Shown here one piece after another: positions 44,482 to 54,987 of a stretch of 64,000 nt of DNA. Below the pieces are notes generated by a model, which searched no databases, was not told where the DNA came from, and saw only the letters and a list, made by a program, of their open reading frames with translations. Within the stretch, counting starts at the first letter, position 1. Every line of letters starts with the position of its first letter. Both the position numbers and the translations under genes were made by a program. The stretch spans positions 2,232,001 through 2,296,000 of the forward strand of contig NZ_CP091056.1 in assembly GCF_021535045.1 (NCBI RefSeq). The letters run 5' to 3'. The stretch comes from Ornithinimicrobium sp. INDO-MA30-4 (GTDB lineage Bacteria; Actinomycetota; Actinomycetes; Actinomycetales; Dermatophilaceae).

Positions 44482-44626
44482 GATGCCTCCCATGTAAGAC
44501 TTCCCTACATCCAAGGTAGCCCTGTGGTGCCAATGTGTCAAATAACTCTTACATAGCCATGGCCGTCGGCTAGCCACGGTGTGCGATGAGGTGAAATGGG
44601 CGGGATGTGGCCTGCAAAACAGCACA

Positions 44627-45070
44627 TCAAGCCCAATTCGCCTCATCGCAGGCGGGCAGGCGGGCAGGCGGGCCACCACGCAGGCGGGCAGGCTGTCGGA
44701 GCCGGGCACGGGCCAGGCATCGAGGAGGCTTAGGCCCGAGCAAGACCAAGACAACACCCGCAAGCCCCAGGAAGAACGTCAACGCCAGCAGCGTGATCTT
44801 GGGCCACGGGCTCACGACCAAGTGCTCAGCCTCAATGGCCTTCACTCCCACATGCATGCGGCCGCTTTGAGTCAGCATGATGATGCTGGCCCCGAGCAAC
44901 GCGATAGCCGGCAACAGCAGCACGTTGGCACCAAAGATGGGCCACCAGCGCACAAGGAGGACGCTGACAATGACCAGTGCCATTGCCGTCCGCGACCATG
45001 CCATCGTGGTCCGCTCCGGCTGCAGCCCAGGGTCAACCCCCGCAGCCGTCACGTTCTTGGCCAATGGCAT
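44627..45070 (-). CDS. DUF202-family membrane protein
   Basis: 147 residues from ATG 45070: GLQPERTTMAWSRTAMALVIVSVLLVRWW, then ANVLLLPAIALLGASIIML and PWPKITLLALTFFLGLAGVVLVLL give three helices. LQPERTxLAWxRTxxAL is the DUF202/YidH hallmark. The tail after VLLG is Pro/Arg-rich and encoded by a short tandem repeat (44648-44693), so it is probably a recent expansion or a frame artefact. The ATG overlaps the stop of the preceding DUF202 gene; such pairs are typical. Confidence 0.82.
   Translation of the reverse strand: MPLAKNVTAAGVDPGLQPERTTMAWSRTAMALVIVSVLLVRWWPIFGANVLLLPAIALLGASIIMLTQSGRMHVGVKAIEAEHLVVSPWPKITLLALTFFLGLAGVVLVLLGPKPPRCLARARLRQPARLRGGPPARLPACDEANWA
44648..44693. repeat. Tandem repeat, 8-base unit GCAGGCGG
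   Basis: Three perfect units, an eight-base interruption, and almost two further units, within the 3' end of the DUF202 gene. The unit is not a multiple of three, so copy-number change alters the reading frame of the C-terminus. Confidence 0.7.
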
Positions 45071-45447
45071 CAAGTCACCAAGACGAGCACGATGATCACG
45101 ACGGAGCCCATAGCGCCTGTCAGGCCAAGGAGGGGCGCAATGAGTGGCACCGGCAGCGGCCGCTTGGCCCGAATTGCCCGCTCGACGCCGATCCATCGCA
45201 CGAAGGCACCACCGCTCACCAACATGCCAAACACCAAGAGCAAGATCGAGACGGCTTGGCGATAGGGCGTATCGAAAGCTCCAAACGCTTCAACGGCCAC
45301 ACCGCCGGCTTGCAGAGCGAGGCCGGTGCGGATCCACGACAAAAAAGTGCGCTCATTGGCCAGACTAAAGCGAGGGTCAGGGGTCTCGCCGCCAGGCATG
45401 AGGCGCTTCGCCAGTTTGCCGCGCTCGTCGAGAGTCTCATTGCTCAT
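45070..45447 (-). CDS. DUF202-family (YidH-like) membrane protein
   Basis: 125 residues from ATG 45447: PDPRFSLANERTFLSWIRTGLALQAGGVAVEAF, then YRQAVSILLLVFGMLVSGGAFVRWIGVERAI and VPLIAPLLGLTGAMGSVVIIVLVLV. RFSLANERTFLSWIRTGLAL is the DUF202 signature. The box TAACCT lies seven bases before the ATG. It is intact and followed directly by the second DUF202 gene. The two small proteins probably form one membrane complex of unknown function. Confidence 0.88.
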   Translation of the reverse strand: MSNETLDERGKLAKRLMPGGETPDPRFSLANERTFLSWIRTGLALQAGGVAVEAFGAFDTPYRQAVSILLLVFGMLVSGGAFVRWIGVERAIRAKRPLPVPLIAPLLGLTGAMGSVVIIVLVLVT

Positions 45448-45457
45448 GCCAAGCAGG

Positions 45458-46821
45458 TTACTCCGACTTATCCTCATCGCTGCTGGTTTGCGGCCCCTTG
45501 CTCTTGCGCCCGCCCGTGAGTTTTGACGCCTGATCGCGCGTGTACTTAAACCCGCGGCGCAGTCCCGTCGGTGGGAGTCCGCGAGCGATCAGGTTGCTGG
45601 GGAAAGCGCCTCAGCCGCGGGCAGCATGTCCCGTCGCAACAACTCCGAGGTGCCAGCAACAACGCGCTGGGCACCACTCATCTGCTTGGCCAGCCTGGCC
45701 CGATCTTCAAGCCCTAGCGGCTCGATAATCTGCTCAACAGCCACCAAGATCGAGCCGCGCAGCAACCACAACGATGTCTGCGAGTTGGCATCAACCATCA
45801 ACAACTCGGTGAGTATGGCGCGCGCCTCACGGGCTACTTCAAGGCTCTCGGTCAGGGCTCTCTCGACTTCGTCCTGACGGCCTGCCGACTCAGCCTCCAA
45901 CAACTCACCGAAGCCATCCACGCAGGTGGCGACATTGTCCAGCACGATCGACAAAGCGATTCGCGCTTCTTCCCCGAATCCGTCGTCGGTGGACTCGTGC
46001 TCTGGGGCCTCCTTGCGCATGGCGACAAAGAGCGCACGAACGGCGAACGAAGAGGCATCTAGGGAGTCAAGACGTGAGCGAAGCACAGTTGCGGTGTTGG
46101 CCGAGCCGATCGCCCGCGTGTTAAGTCGCAGGCTTTCTTCGACAGCAAAGACTGCCTGTTCGGCTTTTCGGTCGTCGAGCCAGCATCACGCGAGTGCGAG
46201 AGCAGCGCCATCAACTGCGCCTTCGTCACCGGGCCTTCACTGAGCGACCAACTGGCACCCCGCAACACCTCGGCCTGCCGGCGAGCCACTTCACGCACAT
46301 TCAGCACAGCGGCTTCGGTCGGCACGCAGCGGCAGCAACAAGTTGAAGGCCACTCCGACACCGGCGCCAATCAGGGTCGTGAAGATCCGAGTCTCGACGG
46401 CGATCTCCTGGCCGCCTACAGCCAAAATCAGCATGGCGCTGATTGCTGTCTCCAGCTTTTGGTCCCCCAGGCGCAAAATATTGGCGGCGAGTAGTGCCAT
46501 GGCGATCACCAGCGCCAGACTCCACCACGTCAGGCCGACCCAGGTTGAGACTCCCACTGCAATGAAGACGCCCGTCAACACGGCGCCAACTCTCACCATG
46601 CCCATTTTTATTGTGGCCTGTGGCGAGGTCTGGACGACCAAGATCGCTGTCAAAGCACAGGTCAAGTCGATGGGGCCGTCGACAAGGAACAGCGTCATGA
46701 GGTACGACAAGACCGCCGCGGTCGTGAGGCGTGCGATGGTCAGCAGCGCAGGAATCACTGGTTCGCGAGTCCGCCAGCGCGTGGCTATAGCGTCTTGGGC
46801 TGACCCGATCAAGGCATTCAC
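45458..46821 (-). CDS. FUSC-family (aromatic acid exporter-like) membrane protein (frameshifted)
   Basis: About 450 residues. The N-terminal membrane half shows RTREPVIPALLTIARLTTAAVLSYLMTLFLVDGPIDLTCALTAILVVQTSPQATIKMGMVRVGAVLTGVFIAVGVSTWVGLTWWSLALVIAMALLAANIL...ETAISAMLIL and TRIFTTLIGAGVGVAFNLLLP, the FUSC pattern. The C-terminal half is a cytosolic helical domain (EARIALSIVLDNVATCVDGFGELLEAESAGRQDEVERALTESLEVAREAR). Indels near 46320, 46150 and 45600 are needed; the corrected end reads GLRRGFKYTRDQASKLTGG...DEDKSE to TAA at 45458. Likely an efflux protein. Confidence 0.8.
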
Positions 46822-46889
46822 GCGACTGGTCAGGACAACTCCAACCTTGGGTTTAAGGAAATCTCAAATCTAGCTGTCAGTAGGTCTCG

Positions 46890-48309
46890 CTAGAAGGTGT
46901 TGTGCATCAGCCTGAGCACTTCGGCATACCGGTGGATGATCTCAGCGTTCTCGGCGGCGACTCCGGGCTCTGGAGGCAACTCGGCAACCAGGCTGATGGG
47001 CCACTCCGGTGGAGCGTCACTGCGGCTGAGTGCCCAAGCGGCTTGGCGGGCTGCCCCCAGGGCGACATATTCGCCCGGCTCGGGCACCACAACGGGCAAG
47101 CCGAAGAGCTGGGCGGCGACCTGTTGCACGGCTTGCGAGGCCGAAGCGCCACCGATTAAGAACACCCGATTGGCTGACGCGCCTTGGGCTCGCAGGGCCT
47201 CGATGCCGCTAAGCAGGTTGAGCAGCATCCCCTCGACGGCTGCCCGGGCGAAGTTGGCCGGGGTCATGTTGTCCCGGTCATTCCGGCCATCGTGCCGGTC
47301 GCAAACGGCAGATCGGGTGTGCGCTCGCCGTCAAGATAGGGCAGCAGCGTCAATCCGCCAGCCCCTGGCTGGGCGCTGCGGGCTAACTCGTCCAATTCAT
47401 CCAGCGAAACACCAAGCATGTCCGCGGCGGCGCTCAGCACTCGGGCGGCATTAGGAGTGCAGACCAACGGCAGATAGCGCCCGGTCGCATCGGCAAATCC
47501 GGCAACAGCGCCGCTGGCGTCGAGGGGGCAGGAGTTCTGACACGGTGAAGGCAGTGCCCGAAGTGCCCAGCGAAACGACAACATCACCGGGCTGGAGGCC
47601 AAGCCCCAAAGCCGCACCCATGTTGTCGCCGGTGCCCGCGCCAACGACCATGCCATCGTCAGTGGTGCCAGCGGCTTCGTTGGCAGCGAGCACCCGTGGA
47701 GCCTCAAACGCTCGCCCCATCGCCTGATGCATCAAGCCCAGGTCGTATTCGCCAGTGCGCGCAGACCAATAGCCTGTGCCCGAGGCGTCGCCGCGGTCGG
47801 TGGTCCAACCGGTGAACCCGCCCCGGTCTTTCAGGATCTGGCCGGTCAACCAGTCGTGGGGAGGACCACTGTCTTGGTGGCCTCAGCTGCACCCGGTTCA
47901 TTTGCCGCAAGCCAGCGGACCTTTGCGACCGTGATCGCGGCCAGCGGCACGGTGCCAACTCGCTCTGCCCATACTCCTGGCCCGCCTAACTCCGCTACCA
48001 AGTTTGCTGCGTCGGGAGCCGAGCGGGTGTCGTTCCACAAAGGGCATCGCGCACGACGGCGTGACTGGCATCGAGCGCGACCAGGCCGTGTTGCTGCCCG
48101 CCAATCGAGATGGCACTGACGCCATCAAGTAAGCCGTTAGCGCTCGCCTCCTCAAAGGCTGTCCACCAAGCCGACGGGTTAACGCTCGTGCCGTCTGGGT
48201 GACTGGCCCGACCTTGTCGCACCACCTCGCCAGTTTCGGCGTTACAGACCACGACTTTGCAGGACTGAGTCGAACTATCGACGCCTGCGACCAGGACTGG
48301 CTCGCTCAT
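46890..48309 (-). CDS. xylB: Xylulokinase (frameshifted)
   Basis: FGGY-family sugar kinase, about 473 residues. From ATG 48309: [127 protein letters not shown] and [54 protein letters not shown] binds phosphate and GQQHG is specific for xylulokinases. Indels near 48020, 47850, 47530 and 47265. It would phosphorylate D-xylulose and is co-transcribed with the polyol dehydrogenase just upstream. Confidence 0.9.
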
Positions 48310-48333
48310 GCGGTGCCTTTCAAAGGTGGACCA

Positions 48334-49803
48334 TCACTGGTTAGTGAGATTCTCCACGCTAGTGCGTGCGCCATGCTCGTGCAGGGAAGCTAGAGCGGCG
48401 GTGTATTCGGTCGTAAACCGCTCGTTCTCCACTAGGTTGCCGAACAAGTCGGGCGCTCGCAAGAAGGCGAGCGGGTCTTCCTTCTGCTTGGCAGCTGCCG
48501 CCATGACGCGGTCCCTGATGCGGTCCACTACCTCGATGGGCTCACCGTTTTCATCCACGCCCTCGGCGTAGCGAGCCCAGGAGGCCACGATCATGGCGGA
48601 GTGGGTGATCTGTCCACCGCTGGCCAGGTTTTCGTTGATGACCGGCACGAGCCACTTGGGGATGCGGTCCGAGCTCTCGGCGCACAAACGCTTGAGTGTG
48701 TCGCGAACGTTCGGGTTGGCGAAACGCTCAATCAACTTCTTGCGGTATGCGCTCAGGTCGGTGTCCGGGACAACCGGCAGGGTCGGGATGCCCTCGTCAG
48801 CCATGTAGCCCGACAGGAAATTCACGAATACCGGGTCCTCACATACCTCGTGGGCGTAGGTATAGCCGCTCAAGAAACCGACATAACTCATCGCTTGGTG
48901 GCTGACATTGAGCAAGCGAAGTTTCATCAACTCAAACGGAACGACGTCTTCGACGACCTGGACGCCGACGTTTTCGAGTTGTGGCCGCCCACTAGCGAAT
49001 TTGTCTTCCAACACCCATTGAGTGAACGGCTCACACGACTGGCCAGCCGTCTTCGACGCCGGTTTCTTCTTTGAGTGAGGCAATGTCTTCGGGCGTGGTG
49101 ACCGGAGTGATGCGGTCGACCATGCTGTTGGGGAAGGGGACCTCGGCCTCGATGTAGTCGGCCAGTTCGGGGTCTTTGAGCCGCGCAAAGCGCTGACGGC
49201 GTGGTGGGCGACCTCGCCGTTGCCCGGCAAGTTGTCGCATGACATCACGGTGAAGGGTGGAGTGCCCGCGGCGCGACGAGCAGCTAGCGCCGCGATGATG
49301 TAACCAAACGCGGTGCTGGGGGTGGCGCCGTCTTTAAGGTCGGCCTGGATCGAGGCGTCGGAAGGATCAAACTGCCCGGTGGCCTGGTTAATCAGGTAGG
49401 CCACCCTCGGTGATGGTCAAGGAGACCACGCGGGTGGCGGGATCGGTCATCGCGTCCAACACTGCCTGCGGGTTTGAAGGTGCGTGCAGCATCTCAATAA
49501 TTGACCCAAGCACTCGCGACTCGAGGCGTGCGTCTGGGTGCTTGATGGTCATCGTGTAGAGGCCATCTTGCTCGTTGAGCGTGTCGACGATCTTGGTGTC
49601 GTGCGGCAAGACTCAACCCCACAGATACCCCAGTCGAGGCCCTCCCCGGTGTTCATCAACGCATCGACGTACATCGCCTGGTGAGCCCGGTGGAAGCCGC
49701 CAACCCCGAAGTGAACGATGCCGCGGGTGACCTTGCTGCGGTCGTAGGAGGGCACAGCGACTGCCGAACCCAACTCGCTGAGAGTGTTGTTTGACAGTTT
49801 CAT
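48334..49803 (-). CDS. Mannitol/arabinitol-type polyol dehydrogenase (frameshifted)
   Basis: Long-chain mannitol dehydrogenase family, about 490 residues. From ATG 49803: VPSYDRSKVTRGIVHFGVGGFHRAHQAMYVDALMNTGEGLDWGICGV, YTMTIKHPDARLESRVLGSI, TVMSCDNLPGNGEVAHHAVSAL, FPNSMVDRITPVTTPEDI, WVLEDKFASGRPQLENVGVQVVEDVVPFELMKLRLLNVSHQAMSYVGFLSGYTY, where the KxRLLNxxHQ segment holds the catalytic Lys-Asn-His. It oxidises mannitol to fructose or D-arabinitol to D-xylulose. The xylulokinase next door favours arabinitol. Indels near 49605, 49400, 49195 and 49045. Promoter region shared with the divergent SorC regulator. Confidence 0.88.
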
Positions 49804-49910
49804 ATTCGCTTCACGGCTCCCGTGGATAGACCTTAGACCTCTGTGTCCTGCACGGCGAGCCGCTACTAGTGCTCCGCTCGAGGGCTGACCCCCACAACCT
49901 CGCCGCGGAC

Positions 49911-49941
49911 GCTCAAATGAGCACCCCTATGCACTGTTGAG
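49911..49941. promoter_or_regulatory. Operator candidate in polyol operon/sorC intergenic region
   Basis: GCTCA-AA-TGAGC (49911-49922), with its half CTCAA repeated in inverse as TTGAG at 49937-49941, midway in the 249-base divergent promoter region. SorC-family regulators bind such spaced inverted repeats; no experimental consensus for this one is known to me. Confidence 0.3.
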
Positions 49942-50052
49942 TATTGGGCGTACCCTCAGTGCTTGTCAAGAAGTCTGACGGGATCCACCGTATGTCCAGA
50001 TGGGCGTAGGAATGAAGATCGCGGAGCGGCAAATCTCAGGAAGAAGGAAGCA

Positions 50053-50994
50053 GTGTCGACAGCCACGAGCCAAGCCGAATTGCTGCTCATGGCATCCATT
50101 GCGCGCCGCCACTATTTGCGTGGCGAGTCAAAGATCGAGATCGGCGAGCACTTCGGATTGAGTCGGTTTAAAGTAGCGCGCCTTCTTGATGCTGCTCATG
50201 ACAGTGGCCTGGTCCGGATCGAGATTGCACCTGCAGAAGGCCTCAACCTCGATCTATCCGCACGCGTGAAGGAAGAGTTTGGCCTGAGCGACTGCGCTGT
50301 CCTGGCTCCCGGCGCCACCACGCCGGATGAGATCAATCAAGCACTGGGGCGGGTGGCGGCTGGTCTGTTGGCCGAGACGTTGACGGACAAAGATGTCGTA
50401 GGTTTGCCATGGTCTCGGTCCGTTTTGGCAATGTCTGAACATGTTTCAGGCTGGCCCGCGGTCAAGATCGTTCAATTGAGTGGTGGCATGGAAGTCGCGG
50501 GTTACGACGCCAGTGCCGTTGAGCTCATCCGCAGCGTTGCTCGATCGTGCAACGGCGAGTCGGTGATCTTCCATGCGCCGTTCTTGCTGGACGACGCCGA
50601 AGGAGCCGAGGCTATGCGCCGCCAGTCTTCCGTTGGCTCGGCCTTGGAAGCGGTGGGTGAGGTGACGCACGCTGTCGTTGGCGTAGGCCAGTGGGCGTCT
50701 GGGTTCTCGACGATCTATGAGATTGCTGGCGACAGTTCGCTGGCCGAGGCTGCAGAGTCTGGCGTCGTCGGTGAGTCTGCTGGAGTCTTCTACGACTCGG
50801 CCGGAGCGCCAGTTGAGCTCGAGATCACCACGCGGATGATCAGCATCACCGCAGACCAACTCCGAGCCATACCCAACGTCTGGGCGCTCGCCGCTGGTGC
50901 GACCAAGGCGCAAGCCATGGCCGCGGCTATCCAGGGGCAGTTCGTCAACTCGCTCGTGATTGACGAAGGCTTAGCTAACGCTCTCGTCGACTAG
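50053..50994 (+). CDS. SorC-family sugar-responsive transcriptional regulator
   Basis: 313 residues, intact. N-terminal HTH: LLLMASIARRHYLRGESKIEIGEHFGLSRFKVARLLDAAHDSGLVRIEI. The C-terminal SorC sugar-phosphate-binding domain follows: LGRVAAGLLAETLTDKDVVGLPWSRSVLAMSEHVSG, VKIVQLSGGMEVAGYDASAVELIRSVAR, HAVVGVGQWASGFSTIYEIAG and VVGESAGVFYDSAGAPVELE. Start GTG 50053 with GGAAGAAGGA upstream; longer in-frame starts have no such site. Divergent from the polyol dehydrogenase/xylulokinase operon, which it probably controls in response to a phosphorylated polyol or xylulose 5-phosphate. Confidence 0.92.
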   Translation: MSTATSQAELLLMASIARRHYLRGESKIEIGEHFGLSRFKVARLLDAAHDSGLVRIEIAPAEGLNLDLSARVKEEFGLSDCAVLAPGATTPDEINQALGRVAAGLLAETLTDKDVVGLPWSRSVLAMSEHVSGWPAVKIVQLSGGMEVAGYDASAVELIRSVARSCNGESVIFHAPFLLDDAEGAEAMRRQSSVGSALEAVGEVTHAVVGVGQWASGFSTIYEIAGDSSLAEAAESGVVGESAGVFYDSAGAPVELEITTRMISITADQLRAIPNVWALAAGATKAQAMAAAIQGQFVNSLVIDEGLANALVD

Positions 50995-51148
50995 GCGATC
51001 AGCCGCGTGACCGGTGTGGTTCACGCTTCAACTTGTATGCCGTAGGGTTGGCAGCAGCAGTCCGCCCAGTCTTGCCGCGGGCTTGCTCCTCATCGCGTTT
51101 GGAAATCCGCAGAGGCCGCGTTCGTGACGATGACCGTCACTCCCTAGC

Positions 51149-52634
51149 GTGCCGGGCGAGACAGATGCACTTTTTGAGAACTTTCCTGTGCCTAGCAACA
51201 CCTTCGCCGATCTCGGCGTGCCCACTTCGCTGACCCGTGTGCTTGAGCCGCGCGGCATTGTCAGCCCCACCCTATTCAGGCCGCCACGCTGCCTGACTCC
51301 TTGGCTGGTCGTGACGTCCTCGGCCGTGGCCGCACCGGCTCGGGCAAAACCTATGCGTTCTTGCTCCCCATGGTGGCCCGACTGTTGGAAAACCCGCGGC
51401 GCCGTGCGCCCAAGCGCCCCCGTGCGCTGATCTTGGCGCCGACGCGCGAGTTGGCCGGCCAGATTGCCGAGTCGCTCAAGCCCTTGGCTGCTGCCTCGGG
51501 CCTCAAGGCCATCACCGTCTTTGGTGGCGTTGGCAAGGGCCCTCAACTGAAGGGCCTGCGCGAAGGCGTTGACGTCTTGGTGGCCTGCCCCGGACGCCTT
51601 GAAGACTTGATGAGCACCGGCGACGTCATGCTGGACGCCATCGAAATCAGCATCCTGGACGAGGCTGACCACATGGCTGACCTGGGCTTCCTGCCCGGCG
51701 TCAAGCGGATCCTGGACAAGACCCCGCGTGATGGGCAGCGCATGCTGTTCTCCGCAACCTTGGACAACGGCGTTGATGTCATCGTCAAGAAGTACCTCAG
51801 CCAGCCAGTGCGGCACAGCGCGGACTCTGAACAGTCCCCGGTGAGCAAGATGAACCACCACGTGCTGCACATCGACCGCAACGACCGCCTCGATGTGCTG
51901 GTGGACTTGGCCGGATCAGCTAGCCGCTCGGTGATCTTCACGCGCACCAAGCACGGCGCCAAGAAGTTGGCTAAGCAACTCAACGGTCGCGGCGTCCCCG
52001 CTGCCGAGTTGCATGGCAACCTGGCGCAGAACGCCCGCACCCGCAACATGGACGCTTTCCACGATGGCCGTGCAGTGACCCTGGTCGCTACCGACATCGC
52101 GGCCCGTGGCATTCACGTGGATGACGTCGCACTCGTGATCCACTCGGACCCGCCCGTTGAACACAAGGCATACGTGCACCGCTCTGGTCGCACCGCCCGT
52201 GCCGGCGCTGAAGGCAGCGTCATCACGCTGATGACCGATGAGCAGGTGCGCGATGTGCGCGCGCTCACCAAGGCTGCTGGCGTGAAGCCGACGACCACCA
52301 GGGTCAAGGTTGGTCACCCACTGTTGGCCGAGTTGGCTCCCCGCCCAGAAGGCGGCGTCCCAGCCCGTGAGCCGTTGGTCTTGAAGTCTGAACAGCCTGC
52401 TGGTCAGCAGGGGGCCGTGGTGGTGGCAAGCCCCGTAGTGGTGGCGGTGGCCGCAACGGCTCCCGCCCCCAGGGTGGCAACCGCAATGGCAGCGGACGTT
52501 CGGGACAGGGCGGCAACCGCAACGAAGGCGGTCGCCCCGGTGCTGGACGCTCCGGCTCCGGCCGCCCGCAAGGCCACGGCTCGCGCTCTGGTGGTGGCCA
52601 AGGTCAGCGTCGCGCCACGCGCTCCGCTGGCTAA
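51149..52634 (+). CDS. DEAD-box RNA helicase with RGG-rich tail (frameshifted)
   Basis: About 495 residues. The Q-motif region TFADLGVPTSLTRVLEPRGIVSPT precedes an indel near 51278. Then come GRDVLGRGRTGSGKTYAFLLP (motif I), LAPTRELAGQIAESL (Ia), CPGRLEDLM (Ib), ILDEADHMAD (II), LFSATL (III), VATDIAARGIHVDD (V) and YVHRSGRTARAG (VI). Near 52408 one G in the GGGGG run restores a Gly/Arg/Asn/Ser-rich tail (RGGGKPRSGGGGRNGSRPQGGNRNG...) ending at TAA 52634 instead of the Val/Ala-rich artefact. Likely acts in RNA unwinding, ribosome assembly or decay. Start GTG 51149, alternatively GTG 51188. Confidence 0.9.
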
Positions 52635-52649
52635 CAGTTTTAAACAAGT

Positions 52650-52681
52650 CTGCCCGCTCACCCATGAAGGTGAGCGGGCAG
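52650..52681 (+). terminator. Rho-independent terminator
   Basis: Perfect 13-base stem CTGCCCGCTCACC / GGTGAGCGGGCAG with a six-base loop, followed by TTTG, 15 bases after the corrected helicase stop. It also lies just beyond the end of the convergent aldo/keto reductase gene. Confidence 0.85.
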
Positions 52682-52706
52682 TTTGCATTCTGCGAGTGCT
52701 GCTTGA

Positions 52707-53716
52707 TCAGGCGACGCGGCCCTGAGGAGCTGTCTCGGCCGTCTTGGCGGGGTCCTTCTCAACGACGTCGCCCAAGACGTCATCGATCTTGGACATCACC
52801 GAGACATCTAGCTTTACCCCAGCAGCCTTGACGTTTTCGCGGACCTGCTCGGGGCGAGATGCACCGACCAACGCAGCAGCCACGTTGTCGTTTTGCAGCA
52901 CCCAAGCGACACCCAACTGAGCCATCGACAGGCCCGTTTCTTCGGCGATGGGCTTCAAGTCCTGGACGCGGGTGAGCACATCATCGTTCATGAAGCGCTT
53001 GATCATGTTGGCGCCGCCCTTTTCGTCCGCGGCACGCGAGCCCTCAGGCGGTGCCTGGCCGGGCTGATACTTGCCGGACAAGACGCCCTGGGCCATTGGG
53101 CTCCAGACAATCTGGCTTACGCCAAGCTCGGCAGACGTCGGGACAACCTCGTCCTCAATGACGCGCCACAGCATTGAATACTGAGGTTGGCTAGAGATCA
53201 GCTGGAAGCCCATCTCCTTGGACAGTGCAACACCGGCGCGGATCTGCTCAGCAGTCCACTCGCTGACGCCGATGTAGTGAGCCTTGCCCTGACGGACGAT
53301 GTCGGCGAAGGCCTGCATCGTCTCTTCGAGTGGGGTCTCGGTGTCGAACCGGTGAGCCTGGTAGAGGTCGACATAGTCGGTCTGCAGGCGCTGCAGCGAC
53401 CCATCGATCGACTCCATAATGTGCTTGCGCGACAGGCCGGTGTCGTTCTTGCCACCGGGACCGGTAGGCCAATAGACCTTGGTGAAGATCTCAAGGTCGG
53501 CGCGACGCTGACCCTAAGTGCCTCACCGAGCACCGACTCGGCGACCGTGTTGGCGTAAACATCTGCGGTGTCGAAGGTAGAAATGCCTTCGTCCAGAGCC
53601 GCGTGGACGCACTGAGTCGCGACGTCGTTTTCGACCTGCGAACCGTGCGTCAACCAGTTGCCATAGGTGATTTCTGAGATCTTCAAACCGCTGTTGCCGA
53701 GGTATCTAAATTCCAT
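52707..53716 (-). CDS. Aldo/keto reductase (one frameshift)
   Basis: About 336 residues. MEFRYLGNSGLKISEITYGNWLTHGSQVENDVATQCVHAALDEGISTFDTADVYANTVAESVLGEAL holds the catalytic Asp and Tyr (DTADVY). After an indel near 53510, LEIFTKVYWPTG provides the Lys and MESIDGSLQRLQTDYVDLYQAHRFD the His. QYSMLWRVIEDEVVPTSAELGVSQIVWSPMAQGVLSGKY is typical of the AKR6/AKR14-like (potassium-channel-beta-related) group, and GASRPEQVRENVKA binds the cofactor phosphate. It reduces aldehydes or ketones with NADPH; no partner gene. Confidence 0.9.
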
Positions 53717-53722
53717 ACCCTC

Positions 53723-53728
53723 ACCGTA
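53723..53728 (-). promoter_or_regulatory. Putative leaderless -10 box TACGGT
   Basis: On the minus strand TACGGT, six bases (GAGGGT), then ATG 53716. GAGGG in the spacer is too close to the ATG to be a usual ribosome-binding site. Confidence 0.45.
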
Positions 53729-53769
53729 TGCCTGACCGCTGACAGTCGCGCGGCGACCCCTATCAACGA

Positions 53770-54884
53770 CTATCGGAGCTCGGCCGCAGTCTCTTCGACC
53801 ATGGCCAATACAACCTTGCGCAGGTCGCCACCGGACTCAGCCGCCAGCGCGTGTTGTCGCTGGTAGCCCGCTCCGCGCTTGATCATCCCGGGGATCCGAG
53901 CCAACTCCTCCGAGCAGTCCAAATCGGCAGCAATCGGGGCAAGCCGCTTCGTCATGTCGATGAGATCATCAGTGACCAGTCGCTCAGAGTTGTCCGACCC
54001 CGTGATGACGATGGCATCCAAGCCATAGCGGGCTGCCCGCCACTTGTTCTCCTGGACATGCCAAGGCTGCAGCGCTGGCAACTCTTGACCGTCGTCTAGC
54101 TTGCGGGAAGCCTCCTCCACCAAGCACTGGATCAAGGCGGTGATCGCGCCGATCTCGTGAATCGTGCTGACCGAATCGCAGTTGCGATATTCAAGAGTGC
54201 CCAGGTGAGCAGCCGGTCGGACATCCCACCGGTTCTCGCCCAGGGCATCGATCACGCCGGTGGTCATCATGTCTTCGACGAACGACTCGTACTCGGACCA
54301 CTGAGTGAATTGAAGGGCAAACCTGCGGTCGGCAACTGCTGGAAAAGTTGCGAACGATGGGAGGCAAAGCCCGTGTCTTCGCCCTCCCAAAACGGTGAGT
54401 TCGCCGAAAGCGCCAACATATGGGGGTATGCGTGGAGCAGCGATGACATGAGCGGCAGGGCCTTATCGCGACTCTCGATGCCGACATGTACGTGCACGCC
54501 ATAGATGACCATCTGGCGGCCCCAGTGTTGGGTGCGGTCAAGCATCTTTTGGTATTTTGAGCCCTCGGAGACGCGCTGCGCTCGCCAACTGCTGAACAGG
54601 TGGGTGCCAGCGGCTAAAACGCCGAGGCCATGCGACGCGGCAACCTTCTGGATCGACGACATCGCCGTCCGCAGGTCGCGCTCGGCGTCGGCGACGGAGT
54701 GGCAGACGCCCGTCACCATCTCGACGGTGTTGGTCATGAATTCGCCGGTTACCAAGGGCGAGTCGAGTTCCTCGACCACCTGCGGTCCAAGTGGCACCAG
54801 CTCGCCAGTCACTGAATCAACGAGTGCGACTTCCCACTCCACCCCCAGTGTTGACCGCGGCGATTGTGCAAAAGAGATTTGCAT
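53770..54884 (-). CDS. GCS2-family carboxylate-amine (glutamate-cysteine) ligase (one frameshift)
   Basis: About 371 residues of the YbdK/GCS2 family. STLGVEWEVALVDSVTGELVPLGP (Glu of the metal site), GEFMTNTVEMVTGVCHSVADAERDL, AAGTHLFSSWRAQRVSEGSKYQKMLDRTQHWGRQMVIYGVHVHVGIESRDKALPLMSSLLHAYPHMLALSANSPFWEGEDTGFASHRSQLFQQLPTAGLPF, then after an indel near 54330 QWSEYESFVEDMMTTGVI...WDVRPAAHLGTLEYRNCDSVSTIHEIGAITALIQCLVEEASR. It ligates glutamate to cysteine or another amine with ATP. The role could be gamma-glutamylcysteine, ergothioneine or another gamma-glutamyl product; no neighbour decides this. Confidence 0.88.
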
Positions 54885-54975
54885 GCGTTGAGCACTCTCC
54901 GTTGGAGCAACATTTCAAAATCTATTGTGCGGCATAACCAACGGTATTGGTCACCGTGTCTTGTTCGAGCGCAGT

Positions 54976-54981
54976 TAGGCT
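54976..54981 (+). promoter_or_regulatory. Putative leaderless -10 box TAGGCT
   Basis: TAGGCT, six bases, then GTG 54988. It supports GTG 54988 as the start of the MoeB-like gene even though one base is missing in the following CCC run. Confidence 0.5.
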
Positions 54982-54987
54982 GATCGA

